Positions 41,478-52,600 of a stretch of DNA of 64,000 bases are shown here, in pieces. Every line of letters starts with the position of its first letter. The first letter of the stretch is position 1. This DNA is from Ascaris suum (taxonomy: Eukaryota; Nematoda; Chromadorea; Rhabditida; Ascarididae), in assembly GCA_013433145.1 (NCBI GenBank), contig CM024173.1, positions 496,001 to 560,000 on the forward strand. The letters run 5' to 3'. The notes under the pieces are model-generated. The model saw only the letters and a list, made by a program, of their open reading frames with translations. It was not told the origin of the DNA and made no database searches. A program made the position numbers and the translations under genes.

Positions 41478-44400
41478 CCTAAGTTGCCTCATTTCATTGG
41501 AGAGATTTAATTGGCGGATTCATATGCGACAAACGTATTACTGCGGAAGCTGCGAGGCGTACCACTCGATGAAATAATGGTTTATAAAAAAGAGTGCTTA
41601 AATGTTTGTTTTGATAACTAATGTTGATATCGTCGAAATGTTTTTGTGATTGCTCTGTCATTCTCGAAACCCATGGGGTAGAGTGGTTGCACCAAGATGT
41701 ATGTCACGAACTGTTTATAGCGGATGCAGCAAAGAAAGGAACTGCGTCTGAGGGTGCGGATAAGATTGAAAAATCGGAAGAGGAAAGGAAAAAGGAAGAG
41801 GAGAAGCGCGAAGAGGATCGCAAGAAGGCAATCGCCGAACCACGCAAAGCGATTGTAGTCGACCGATCAGCTTTTAATGCGTTCAGCTATTTTGATCAAA
41901 ACCTTTGCGGGTACGTTATTCGTTTGATTTTCCCACATTTTTTTATTTTTTCCTGCTTCCCGATCTTTCCTTGCGGGAAGCGTAAATGGTGAGGGAGTGA
42001 AGGCAGCGGGTGGGATGATGCGTTATTTGCTGTCCATTTCAAGAGCACAGATGCGTGTCTATGCCAGATGTCGCAAACGTTCTCAGCATTATGATTCCGC
42101 AGATTTCCTTACGTTCTAATCCATAGGTATTTAATGGAGAAGGACGTAGAAGATATATTGAATTCGATCGGTCTCAACGTTTCGCGTGGGCATATGCAGA
42201 AGCTGGTGAAGAAATTTGTGTCACGTGAGAAGATCAATTATCGATATCTAACAGACAGCTGGCTAGGAAAGGATGGCACCGTCTCATACACTCCTGGTGT
42301 TCTTCCAGATGCACCTGATGTGGATTCGCTTTGCAAAGGTGTGTCTTATGTTTTTCTTTCGAATGAATTTGTTTTGAGATTAAGAAGGATGTTTTCATCG
42401 ATGATAGATTTACGACAGTCATGAAATGCCACCACTGCACGGTCACCGAAATCGAAGGTGGTGAGGCAGGCTAGATGCACTCTAGTTCCGTAATTCTGAA
42501 AATGTTGCTTCTTGTCTATCCTGTCCTTTAGTTTTGTGATACAAAGCTTTACTGCCGCTTCAAGAGGGGGAAACCGGTTAGATGGTAGGACATGGGGATG
42601 TTCTCGAAATCCATAAGGTCAGTGGGGGAAAACGTGAAAGCATATATTGCTCCCTACCAATTTTTTTCTTACCTTTCTTATGCATCGTTTTCTCTTTATT
42701 TACTTTGTGGAAATAATAGGGGTAGGGAGAGGGGCTGGTCAGCACTTTCTTACTAAGCTTTTGTCTTTAAGTACTTACATGACATGCTTTTATCTATAAG
42801 TAAGCTTTTATCTTATCTGTAAGCTTTTATCATATTGCATCTGAAAGTAGTTGAATTGTCTCATGAATGTTATAACCCGTTTAGAAGAGGCAGTCAGCAT
42901 TTATTAGCCATCCGAGACTCCTACATCTGCCAGCAATTTTCAAAGTTATACATGCAGAAGATTCACTTGTTTTTGTTTCTTTTTTGTTTTTTTGTTTTGG
43001 AAAACAGATGCGGAGAATTTTCTTAACATGATAACTGATTACCTTTTCCATTCGCTTTCATTTCTCAACCTTTCCTAAGCTTACTGCCCTGATGCCTTGC
43101 AGTGATTTCTTTTCTATGAAATAATTTAAGCGTTTGCTCGATTAATTCGAATTCAGGGACCGTCATACCGATATGTTCGCCGAAGGAGGCCAAGAAAGGT
43201 GCGACCGGCGAAACCCCGGATGTAAGTGAGACGGGAGCGGTTGTATATAACGGCTCGGTAATGAATATCGCGCAGCTTATCGAAGACGCGGCGCACATGC
43301 AGGCCGAATGCAATAGTGCACTTCAGAAGATCGACATGTTGGAAGCGCAGCTAAGTATGATCGTTGCCGGTTTTTGTTCTGGCTATTTCTTCCTAACAGT
43401 TTTTCCAGCTACTCGTGTGTATCATACTTTTTTAAATGTCAACAGCTTCGTCAGATCGATCAGCATTGCCGTCCTGACAGATGCCGCTTACATCTTTAGT
43501 GAATTTCTGTAATAGTTGCGCCAAAATCAATTAAAGTATTGGGAAAAGCAATCCGGAAACAAGAGTTCTTTAAAACCGCAAATGTCCTACTTCGAGGAGT
43601 CTTATATTTTCTAAAAATAGTTGACGGAAATTCAAAAATACCAAGTTTTGGCCGAGATTTGGGGAAGTCCTCCTCTTCAATGCTGAAAGTTGCGCTTTTG
43701 TGTAGATTTCCGCCTCTTTTTACTGTAGTCACAATTTGTCTGTTTTTAATCTTTGTAATTAAAACGCTTTAAAAACACTCTGAATGAAATAACATTGAAG
43801 AGGAAGGAGCGAAGAGTACACAATCATTGGAAAAGAAGAAGAAACGCCTTGAGGATGATGTTGACAAGTATCGTAAACGACTTCACGATGCCGAAAAGTG
43901 TCTCAAGGTTAGCGTCTCTTTCTTCAGCCAAGGGAAAATAAACGAGCAGTGATGACATTGCATAGTTAAGGAAATGTTTTTAACATGAACAGTTGAACGG
44001 TTCTTTTTTCTCGTCTGGGCATAAAGACGGGAGCGATCGATGTAGTGGTCATGTTGGATGTCATTCAGAATCATCAGATACGGGGGGAGGGGGGTGCTTA
44101 ATGTTGAAAGCACGTTATAAATTGTCTGCCATTAACGAGGTGAATGATTGTAAACTTAAGGCGCTGACCATGAAGGTTGGATGCAAATTGACGACCTCTG
44201 TGAACTCGCAGTTTCATCTGACATTAAATGAGGCTTTTTGATATTCTATAGAATTCGGTGGACGATACGGTACAAATGAAGACGGCAATTCAAGAATATC
44301 GAAAAATTGGCGAAAAGATGATTGGTATCGCAGAAAAAATAATGCCCAGCGTGAAAGAGGAGGAGAAGAACGCTGAGAAGGAGGAGCGCGAATCAAGCAA

Positions 44401-45076
44401 ACGTGAGAAGAAGGAGGATAAGGATGACAAGAAGATGGCAAAGAAGGAAAAGGTTTGCTTTGCATATCGCTGAAGAATTATTAAGTCTTCATTTGCTTCT
44501 GAAATCTTGAAGCATTTTAATTCTGCTTTCTACACCGTTGAGGAACTTTCTTATTGTTTCAAACTGTTTATTAATCTACCATAAGGTGATTGTGGAGGTT
44601 ATCCAAGAATGATCGTTGTCTAATATTCAAAGGCTTTTCTCAATTAAATGTGGTATCCAGCTTTCATGCTAGGTATGAGATAGGCAAAGAAGTGAGAAAG
44701 GCCTTAAAGGTTGGGATTTAATGCTAAGAAGCGTTAGACGTAAAACGACGAATGTTCGTAACGCCTGGTTTTTGAAATATATGATATCGAGTATGAATAA
44801 ACGTGCTCAGTAACTTTTCTGATCTGTTGTAAATGGTTCGAAGGTGTTCAGAAGGTAGGGTTTTTACAGCAGAAGGAAATTGAACCGGCGAAGACGACGG
44901 CAAATGGGAGTCTGGAGGAGAAAAAGGAGTTGACGCTTGTGGATGAGGTTGAGGAGCAGATGGACACGGATGCTATCGTGCTGAGTGAGGAGGTCGGTGA
45001 CGATGAGAAGGACGTGAAGGAAGAACCGCTTAAGGAAAATACCACCAGCAGTGATAATGTTGAGGCCACTAAGTAA
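27733..45076 (+). CDS. ccar-1: CCAR1/CCAR2-family protein (cell division cycle and apoptosis regulator), complete, 21 exons
   Basis: Exons: 27733-27781, 28215-28411, 28949-29043, 29816-30126, 30565-30715, 32041-32286, 32483-32723, 34442-34568, 35381-35537, 36782-37061, 38068-38151, 38511-38642, 39367-39453, 40363-40542, 40962-41109, 41721-41910, 42127-42338, 43157-43354, 43801-43907, 44252-44452, 44870-45076. All introns are GT-AG, all phases match, and the sum is 3600 nt (1199 aa plus TAA), close to vertebrate CCAR1 (about 1150 aa). Domain order along the protein: Gln/Gly/Met-rich start; S1-like about 88-150; Arg/Ser/Pro-rich 218-335; Nudix-like DBC1 region about 350-610; acidic run 620-631; SAP 642-676; conserved block 730-800; EF-hand-like 877-925; coiled coil about 990-1110; acidic tail. 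This is the CCAR1 order (CCAR2 lacks SAP). Known members are nuclear co-activators and RNA-processing factors; in Caenorhabditis the orthologue is lst-3/ccar-1. The start is the first ATG after a strong acceptor. The weakest points are the acceptors of exons 3 and 19 and the donor of exon 4. Identity is secure; single junctions are less so. Confidence 0.94.
28949..30126 (+). other. ccar-1: ccar-1 exons 3-4: S1-like domain
   Basis: These two exons (28949-29043 and 29816-30126) encode residues 83-217. The S1-like module of CCAR proteins is clear: a strand-forming start reading GVVTKMHDSYGFVDDDVFFQ, then GDRVMVEASYNP and MPFKWNAFRVQ. In the family this small beta-barrel is thought to bind RNA or protein partners. 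The tail of exon 4 is Pro/Gly-rich and of low complexity. Exon 4 ends in phase 1 at a GTTAGT donor, just before an in-frame stop, and joins exon 5 in frame. Confidence 0.93.
30565..32286 (+). other. ccar-1: ccar-1 exons 5-6: Arg/Ser/Pro-rich linker
   Basis: Exons 30565-30715 and 32041-32286 encode residues 218-349. The segment is full of SP, RS and RR motifs (for example PRSRSPVPA and SPPRRRARIIPRY), so it is a likely phosphorylation target and nuclear-localisation segment. The closing ARIIPRY matches the conserved entry to the central domain in vertebrate CCAR1. The acceptor of exon 6 at 32040 is a good TTTCAG. Confidence 0.9.
32483..37061 (+). other. ccar-1: ccar-1 exons 7-10: DBC1 / inactive Nudix-like domain
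   Basis: Exons 32483-32723, 34442-34568, 35381-35537 and 36782-37061 encode residues 350-618. Landmarks that match CCAR1/CCAR2 are LRKRYASLYIPSDF (360-373), the LSPSDAD stretch, MALGGTWSRSLDG (481-493) and RTAIRTVRALTGVDLS (505-520). The last aligns with the Nudix box, but the catalytic glutamates are replaced: RE becomes RT and EE becomes AL. CCAR-family Nudix domains are known to be inactive and have been proposed to bind NAD-type metabolites when regulating sirtuins. In exon 9 the right acceptor is TTTAG ending at 35380; an upstream reading has an in-frame stop. Confidence 0.9.
34663..34731. repeat. Imperfect inverted repeat in ccar-1 intron 8
   Basis: Arms 34663-34684 and 34710-34731 (22 bp each) match with three mismatches. 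The loop holds a further copy-like segment (CAACTGGGCC). It could be a decayed foldback element or an intronic hairpin. Confidence 0.75.
37741..37780. repeat. GA-rich purine tract in ccar-1 intron 10
   Basis: GAGA-rich stretch within the intron between exons 10 and 11. Confidence 0.88.
38068..38642 (+). other. ccar-1: ccar-1 exons 11-12: acidic run and SAP motif
   Basis: Exons 38068-38151 and 38511-38642 encode residues 619-690. An acidic run (EDDDDEDD) is followed by TPTHWSKLDIKTMK and then the SAP helix-turn-helix, VAELRQELMARDLETKGVKS, and a second helix. SAP motifs bind AT-rich scaffold DNA or RNA. Its presence places this protein with CCAR1 rather than CCAR2, which lacks SAP. Both exons begin and end in phase 0. 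Confidence 0.92.
40363..41109 (+). other. ccar-1: ccar-1 exons 14-15: conserved block after SAP
   Basis: Exons 40363-40542 and 40962-41109 encode residues 720-829. A Lys/Glu-rich lead is followed by a block shared with vertebrate CCAR1: the GGKFDCKVVTLHNLLDYRIE and KEHTFE segments, then LLAECVSEML and IYKSM. The function of this block in the family is not well defined. Exon 15 ends in phase 1 and joins exon 16, after a 611-nt intron that holds a long (TA)n array. Confidence 0.88.
41391..41476. repeat. (TA)n microsatellite, about 86 bp, in ccar-1 intron 15
   Basis: TA array lying entirely inside the intron between exons 15 and 16 (41110-41720). Confidence 0.98.
41721..42338 (+). other. ccar-1: ccar-1 exons 16-17: degenerate EF-hand
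   Basis: Exons 41721-41910 and 42127-42338 encode residues 829-962. A Lys/Glu helix leads into AFNAFSYFDQNLCGYLMEKD and VEDILNSIGLNVSR, the single EF-hand of the CCAR family. The loop starts D887, N889, has Cys at position 5, Gly at position 6 and Asp rather than Glu at position 12. This suggests poor or no calcium binding, as in vertebrate homologues. The splice falls inside the loop, at the Gly892 codon. Confidence 0.9.
42754..42840. repeat. Short tandem repeat (about 19 bp) in ccar-1 intron 17
   Basis: Units resembling AGCTTTTATCTTATCTGTA recur about four times, the last two almost identical. Confidence 0.7.
43157..45076 (+). other. ccar-1: ccar-1 exons 18-21: C-terminal coiled coil and acidic tail
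   Basis: Exons 43157-43354, 43801-43907, 44252-44452 and 44870-45076 encode residues 963-1199. A VVYNGSVMNIAQL motif matches the conserved start of the CCAR C-terminal helix. Heptad-like helices follow (AECNSALQKIDMLEAQL; LEKKKKRLEDDVDKYRKRL; AIQEYRKIGEKM), then Lys/Glu-rich and finally acidic low-complexity sequence ending in EATK and TAA. Coiled coils mediate dimerisation and partner binding in this family. Exon 19 starts at 43801 after a purine-rich, weak TTGAAG acceptor. Confidence 0.85.
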
Positions 45077-48000
45077 ATTGTTAAGATATTTTATCTCGTT
45101 GATGGGAATTGATGCCGCACGGCTGGTGCAGAAGTAGTACGTGATAAGCATGTCTATAGCTTGCAGTACATATTATTGAGGAAAGGAAAGGAGGCTCGCA
45201 AGTCGTATATAAGAAAAAATATCTGTGTCTCCCGGGCCTTTCAAGTTTTTTTGCTTTTTATGTGGGCACTGCAGAGTGTTCGTGACGGAGATAATTCGTT
45301 CAAGCATGCAGGCAAGCAGGTTGTCACTGGTATCTGTCAATTAAAGTAGAAAAATGTTTATGAAGCAGAGTTTTTTTACTGACAGTTGGAAACCACTATA
45401 AGGCCAAAGTCATAGTGCAAAGTTCGAGGCGGAAGTTGTGTACGAAGTTAGAGATTTATATAATCATTCGTCCATAAATTATTTAATTGTCATGAAAATA
45501 TCGCCTAACACATAAGAGTACCGTTTTTGAATGTTTCCTGGCAAGCAAGTAAAATGAAATGTCTTCGTTCACTAAATTATGCGAAGCATTTTTCGGTTTA
45601 TTTCAGTGTAGAATCTATAGACATATCGAGTCAATATGTTTATAACTCTGCAGTTCAACGTTATTGAATGCAGGTGTTACAATAATTGACAGCTGTTAAG
45701 GGCAACATAATTTCAGGTGTCATGATTAAGGAAGGGGCCCATAACGTTATCACTTGTTTGCTTATTTATTCAGCATTCTTGTGTAGCATTTCACATGTAT
45801 ACATTTAATCTGTCATGTACCCTCGCATCGTTTATTTACCCTGTTGTTATTGATACGTATAGTCAAGCTATTATTTCCTTTCCGTCCATAGCGCGTTGAT
45901 GTACACCTGGCTGCAACCAAACCGCTCTAATATATGCTACAATTTTTTGTAATGATAAACGAAGAAAAATGAATAGGTTGAGCCTGCATTGTAACTTTGT
46001 TAATTCCGTTTAAGTTGAGTATCCGCTTTATAAATTATAAATTATAAATCCGCCGTTTTCAGAGTCGAACTTTCCACTCATTAATATTTAGTGTTTGCCT
46101 TCAGTGTCGCTGTTGTCATAAGAAACCTAATAGCTTCGGTTCTCAAATTCGCTTACGAATAATCGTTTTCCACGAGAAATATTAATTCCTTGCTAATTGC
46201 ATAAATTCACTTAAGAACATAGGCAGTGGGGAGCGCGGTGACTATGGTTGCATTTTTTGTGGTTTTGCTGCTTTTTTATTAGTTGATCTTCTAAATAACT
46301 TTATGCTCTCCAGTTTACCATTTGCCCTCGTTAAAATTTCTGATGCGTCCTCATTCATACACTCTCGCTTCTGTTTTTTTCTTAGTATCGATTTTTATGT
46401 TCTTATAGATGTCTTATAAGGCGACCTCGGTTGCTTTCTACGCATACATATATTTAAACGTGAGTCTTCTATGGTGTGGAGTTTTCTTCTTGGTTTTCTG
46501 CATGATGTTCATTGCTGATTTTATTGAACCTCATAAGTTTTTGAAAAATGCTTTTGCAGTTTTTTTTCTTCCATAAATACTTCCTGTTCTTTCTCCTTCT
46601 GCATTAGTGTGATCGCCGTCATCGTTTGGAATTCTCAATTCCAGATGGTGCGGATTTTTCTGCACATATTCAATAAAATTATTCAATGGAACTTGTATTT
46701 ATGCATTAAAAAATTTTTTTCGCGTTGGATTCACTAAACGTGTTAGGTAGGTGTTAGGAATAGGCGTTGTTGTTGCATCAACCAATGCTCTCCTAACCTA
46801 GGTGGTTTGAATTCAACGTAATGATCGATCAGTAATAACAAGGCGGGAGCAACAGAATGCTTAATTTTGGGTGCAGAAGTTTCGGTCGAAAGTGTTAAGG
46901 TTGCCTTTCACCGTCCATTCTAGAATGGACCACGCTCTAAATAAAGCAATCAACATTATGTAATTTGGCGACATTTTTCAAACAAGACACCTTTAATTTG
47001 TAGTGAGGGGAAGCCAGGTACATAAGGAGGAATACGAAGAAAAGGGATATTTGACTGAGGTTTTTTTGCAGTTGCCGAATAGAGTTGTTGATGCGGATGC
47101 TGAGTATAACCATTGCGTCATTCATTACCATGGTAGCAGTCGCACCAGAAGAAAAATTAATATCATGACGATTTATTCGATATTGGCTGTCGAACTGTCT
47201 AACGAGCATTGCGCGAGTGATTTATGTGCTCAAATATCCTATATAAGCCTGCTGTTCTATAAGCGGGATTCCGTGAAGTCCTAATATCATTCTATACAAG
47301 CAGTAGCTAAGAAATTGAGTGCAAACGATAAAATACAAGCAGATAATTGAGTAAATAAGAGTGAATATGTTTCCTACGTGATTATGCTATATCAGTGCTG
47401 TAATTACGACAAGTTATGCTCTATATCGTCATTTATATTGCTGCACTTTTGGTGCTGCGTTGTACCAGTATGACGCGCAGTTGCTCAGTTACGGCAGCTA
47501 GGCAGCTGATAATGTACTAAACTTCGTGATCACCAAAGTTAGGTGTATTGCCTTTTCTGCTCTTACTAATTGCACAGAAGAAAAGGCATTGAGGCGTATC
47601 AGCCTTTTCTGGGTACCCTTAAGTGTCATTCCGTGAATCGCCGCAACCCGAACTGAATGGGGCATTAATTAAAATTGGAGCGATCGAACTGGCTCGGCCG
47701 CTCTTTCCTCACTTCACAGTCGTTTCAACTGATGAAGTGTGGTAGATGGGCGTTGGTTCGAAATTCCGTGGGGATGATTTGAGCGTCTAGTGGTCGATGG
47801 TCGAAGGTGAGAGCCAAAGATAGAGAGACCAAGTCGATTCCACCGGACGAATGCCACTGATGAGAAGGGCTATGATCATACAATTTGTCATTGCCCTTCT
47901 TGAAAGTGAAGTCAAACTAAACTTTTGGACTGAAGTTGTCTTAGGAGTTTCCGGTTTAGTTTCTCGATGCATGAAATCGTTCAAACAGTCTTTGTCATGA

Positions 48001-48144
48001 GCCCTTTTTTCGGAAGTCATATCGAATAGATTCTCTCTTGACAAAGGAAAACAACTGTGTCTCGAAACCTTCATATCCGAGGCCTTCGTTGTCGTTATTT
48101 ACTCATCCTTGCAAAACGTTTTATCAGTTATTGTTGCTCCAAGA
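45077..48144. other. ccar-1 3' flank and intergenic DNA
   Basis: No supported coding sequence. It contains two candidate poly(A) signals, a short run of AAATTAT repeats near 46030-46050, and a 10-bp inverted repeat (TGCCTTTTCT, 47549-47558, with its complement at 47579-47588). Confidence 0.5.
45340..45345 (+). terminator. Candidate polyadenylation signal (ATTAAA) for ccar-1
   Basis: ATTAAA lies 264 nt after the ccar-1 stop. The first canonical AATAAA is much further away (46672-46677), which would give a 1.6-kb 3' UTR. Either or both could be used; transcript ends would decide. Confidence 0.3.
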
Positions 48145-48274
48145 ATGCGATGGCCTTTCACAAACAGTCGCTGTCTTCGTTCTAGGATACAGTTGACGAC
48201 ATATTTATACGCTTTGAGCACACTAATTGTATTCTATGTCCAGGGGTGTAGACAAATAGTCTGCACAATGTCAG
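48145..48274 (+). CDS. Candidate signal-peptide exon of the Ig gene (speculative)
   Basis: ATG at 48145 opens 43 codons with a hydrophobic core (LTTYLYALSTLIVFYVQG) that looks like a signal peptide or signal anchor. It ends at a TCAG/GTATCT donor in phase 1. The Ig exon starting at 49622 needs exactly two bases to complete a codon, so the join is in frame (Ala). The phase match has a one-in-three chance of being accidental, and no homology supports the exon. Confidence 0.25.
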
Positions 48275-49621
48275 GTATCTGCAAATCCTGCACACTGCTT
48301 GTATTATCAATGAGCATAAAATATTGTGATTTGCAAAGTGGCATTAGGTAAGGGTCACTCTGTGCGTATTTCTGTACCTTCATTTTAGGTAATAATCGAG
48401 AAAAGCAAATCTATGGAATTTGCGGCTAAGATTTAAAGTTTTCCGAACTACAATTTATCCCAGTGGAGTGATTTTTTACAAGAATTTAAGCACCTCAATT
48501 TTAGCAGCACTTACGGATGCTAAGCATAAAAAAGAGCCTCATGAATGTTTGGTGCCTTTTTCAGATTTTAACAGGAGGGTTCTGGAACGAAGTCGTCTGT
48601 TGTGTTTTTTAGCTGCAGTTGGTAAAAGTGGCAAAAAAATCTGGTAAATATGTTTTCCTAAATGTCTTTCCTTAGATCTGAGAAAAACCTGTATAAAGAC
48701 GTTGGCGTTTAAGGTGCCTTGTAAAATTAGCCGAATGAGCGCTTGTTCGTTGGCTCCATTTTCCCTCCTTTAATTTATGCAGCCAATGGATATATAGCGT
48801 ATAGATTTTCATCGGTGGGTGGCCGTTCAGTGGTCAGATGATGATGTTCGAGCATGAGGAGCTGAACCATTTCGAACGGTCAATTTTCACAGGATGCTTT
48901 GAATAGCAGGTTTTTAGTGCACCTGAAATTTTTATATATGCAGAAAAGCAAGCGAAGTTTCATAAGCAGAAAAGTGCTATACAATTTCAGGTATATTACA
49001 GAAGAATCTGGAGTGCTATTTGATAATAAATTTAGCATATTGTTACATCGACACACATTTGAGAGTAAATGACGTTGGATGGCGTAATTTTTCACAGCTT
49101 CGATTAAATTTATGCGTTATTGTTGTTATGATTTGAGCATGATTAGAAATTTTGTGCTATTTACAGTCTTTAAGACCGCCTCCTTAGTTTCTAATGGCGT
49201 TTTCTCTCTTCCTCTTTCGTGATCGTTTTCGTGCGTTTTGTCTATTTCTCTAATAACCTTCTTGGGAGGAGCATCTAAACTCGTCTTGCTCTCCAACTCA
49301 ACGCATTCGTTTCGTTATTTTCTCGTTAGCTCCGCCCAACACTCACGTGGCTTGGGCTAAAGGCCATCCGTCGAAGCTTTTCCTGAACTGCATTGCCGCA
49401 GTGGCGGGCTGCGTTAACTGAGCTGAGGGTGTCAGAGTGATTCTCGATCAATGTATGCCTCGGCTTGCGCGATCGTCTCATGTTTCTGAATTTGTTTCTG
49501 CTTTTTGCAAAGGATCTTTCAACACTGCTATCATGGTCACTAATCAACTATCGCCTTCTAAATTCGACGCTAAAACTTATTACTGTATTAGTCTATATTG
49601 CTGTTGATTACGGTAATGCAG

Positions 49622-52600
49622 CTACGCAGCCCACCGTAGTTACGGTTGTAAATGGCTCATCTGTAACAATGAAATGTGAGCCAGCCGAACATTTAGTACG
49701 CACACATATGGCACCAGATTTCGAGAGTCCGCAGTTGATTCGTAAACTTGATTGGTTCCATGAAGATGCATTAATTGCGAGCTATCAACAGGTGAGATAT
49801 GCTTTCTTTTCAATAATTCTTTAATTTCTTTCAGATCCCTTATTTCTATACTCTTTTGGACTATGGCAACTCTACTTAGATTCATCAAACATTTACATCA
49901 AAAGATGAGAAATCGCATTAATTCTTCAAGGTCTTCATGCCACCTTATCTCTAAAACACTGCCTTCATTTGCTACTTGAATTGTTATAGCTTGACGTTGA
50001 TTTTATCGAGATTGTGGAGCATCTTTAAACCAACTCGTGATTCCTTCTCATATTATTTTAAATTTAATCTATCATTATTTGTGTTAATATTGTATGCACT
50101 AGTCTTTGCAGTCTTTTTTTTTTGGAGGCAGCCGACTGCGAAGACGCGACTTTATATATATTTTTACCATCATTAACGCTTTTTAAGCACTGTATAATTT
50201 CATAAATAAACACTTTGTAACATCGATTTCGAAAGTGAAATGAGTTTCCAATATGCTGAAACTATGAAAATTGCACATAACAAAAATCGTTGCTGAAACA
50301 AAATATGAAATTTTATTCGCATTAACTATTGAGATGGACGAGGTGGGAGAATTAAATTAGTATCAAAGGCTATGAGAATAGAAACATTCGTTTAACTTCA
50401 CATATTTTATTCTCAAAATTCACTCTCACTATCTTTCTTCAAGGAGGTCCAATTTTCTAAAAAGAGAGGCGATAGCCAGAGGCTATCAAAATTTCTTACT
50501 TATGAGCTTGTGAAGCATTCACTTGTGTGCGCAAGTACTGCTGACGCATGCGACGGAAGTAATCATTGCAGCATCAATGTATGCTTAATCAAGTTATCGG
50601 CGTAATGTCAAGTTATGTGCGTTGCGTACTGATGCACTTTCTAAATTTCGTTTGCAGCTAGAAATTTTTTTTTTCTTTGATAGCACAAGGGGATTTATTC
50701 TATTTGTTAGGTGCTTCTTTATAACGAAAATAAACTTATAAGAGAGTAAGGTTGCATTATTCATTATTTTCAAATTGCGTTAATAGATATCTAACGATTT
50801 CGGTTGGGTGATGGTAGGCTTTAAGAAGCTTATCTTCCATCAATTTTGGATCATCGATCAATCTTGGATCAGAGAAGACTTCGAACTTAGATTTTTCGAT
50901 CCAATAAACGCTTATCGAACGCAAAATTCGATTTAATCGATCCTAATTGGTCATCATACGCTCTTCAGCAGCAATATTTCCGCCAATCATAAAGTTAGAC
51001 TAGCAAATGCTTCTACTTTCAAATAACTTCATTTCATATAGATTATCGATTGATGTGAAGGCGCTTTATAGGGATTAATCTTTCACTTAAAATTTTACTG
51101 TGAATTGTTAAAAAACTATTATAGCTAAATTTCCTTCATGGCAGTCCACAAACTTACTCGAATTCTTGCTTGCGTCCTCATTAAAACCATAAAATTATAG
51201 TTGATCTACGCTAGCTGAACTAGTCCTTCAATGAAACACTTGCCCAATGAGAGACAAAGGGAGAGGAAAATGTGAAAATACGCATCTCCGAGCTGTTTTA
51301 ACATTATACTTTAACGAATGCAACCTCAAGTCCAAGATAACAAATCTGCTCTTTAATGTTTGGCAATTTTCCACTCATGCAATGTGTAAGTGGTTCCTTT
51401 ATAGCCGTTTATAGAAATCGAGCCACATAGACTTTGCGTGTAGAAAATGGGGATGGAGAATTTATTCTATTATTTCGGAGCAAAAATATAGTGTTATTGG
51501 TTCCATTTACTACAGTTCCTTTCCAAATGTTCTCACAGCATTTAAGTCATTTTTTGAGTAATTGAATTTGCAACGGTGAAGGGTAATTTGAAATCCTCTA
51601 GAACAATATTTTAATACGCATTCTGTCGAATGGCCTGAAATTTGTACATTATCAGTCTACAATGTCGAAAATTTTCGTCTGGGGATGGTCGTTAGAGATG
51701 GTGCAGTTTATTGCTTAAAAAATAGCTATTTCCTATTAACCACATCAAGTATTGATATCATTAAAAACAATGGTAAAGTTTAGTTTCACATAATTTCAGT
51801 TTAGTTTCCATACGTAGATCTGTTGTTTTGTACGTTTTATGCGTGGCAATGAGAGGCGCACTTGGGACAGAAACATAGTGAAGATAGAAGGGAATCAGCT
51901 GGAAATTTGCATGAATTTGCATAGATATTCGATCTTCTCATTTAGTGAGATGATAAACGAAAGGAAACCAATGTCATTTAACTAAAGTCGAATCACTTTC
52001 ACATTATGCTGTAATCACATAAAAAAAATCAGAGAACTAATTCATCACTTCCAATATGTAACGAAGGTATGAACAAATTCAAAACAGTGCTTACCGGTGA
52101 TCATTTCACATGGGTTATAGAAAAGTTTCGGGTATAATTTCAAGAGCGAAACAACTTGCAATAGTTTACACTCGATGACGAAACCCCTCTAATGGATAGC
52201 TTACTAGGTTAAGTTGATACGTTCAAAGCACTAGAAAGGTCAATACCTGGAAAAAGACAAAGTAATATGCATGTTACCTGATGTGATAAGATGTGATAGC
52301 GTGCAGCTTTGGATAAGGGATTTCCAAGTATTAGTAATGGTTCCATGTAATATGCTGGATTGTTGTACAAACGCATGGCTCTTTAATTTGTTTCTAAATC
52401 AGAAACCACCAAAGCAGAGGAGAAAAGGCAGAGCGCGAAGAAAATGGGCAGATTCACAGGGGGGTGTGAGATATCATTACTCGGTACCACAGAACCTTCC
52501 ATTCGGGAGACATATGTGCCTGCAGACGTTTGGACACATGAAGAGATAACCACAAAATGAAGAATCCAAATAAGCTAATTAATTTATTCGAAAACTGTAG

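Noticed and set aside
44848..45151. Ser- and Leu-rich minus-strand ORFs
   Set aside because: Antisense of the Glu/Lys-rich last ccar-1 exon.
47650..47790. tRNA-like T-loop sequence (GGTTCGAAATTCC)
   Set aside because: No matching acceptor, D or anticodon stems could be folded around it.
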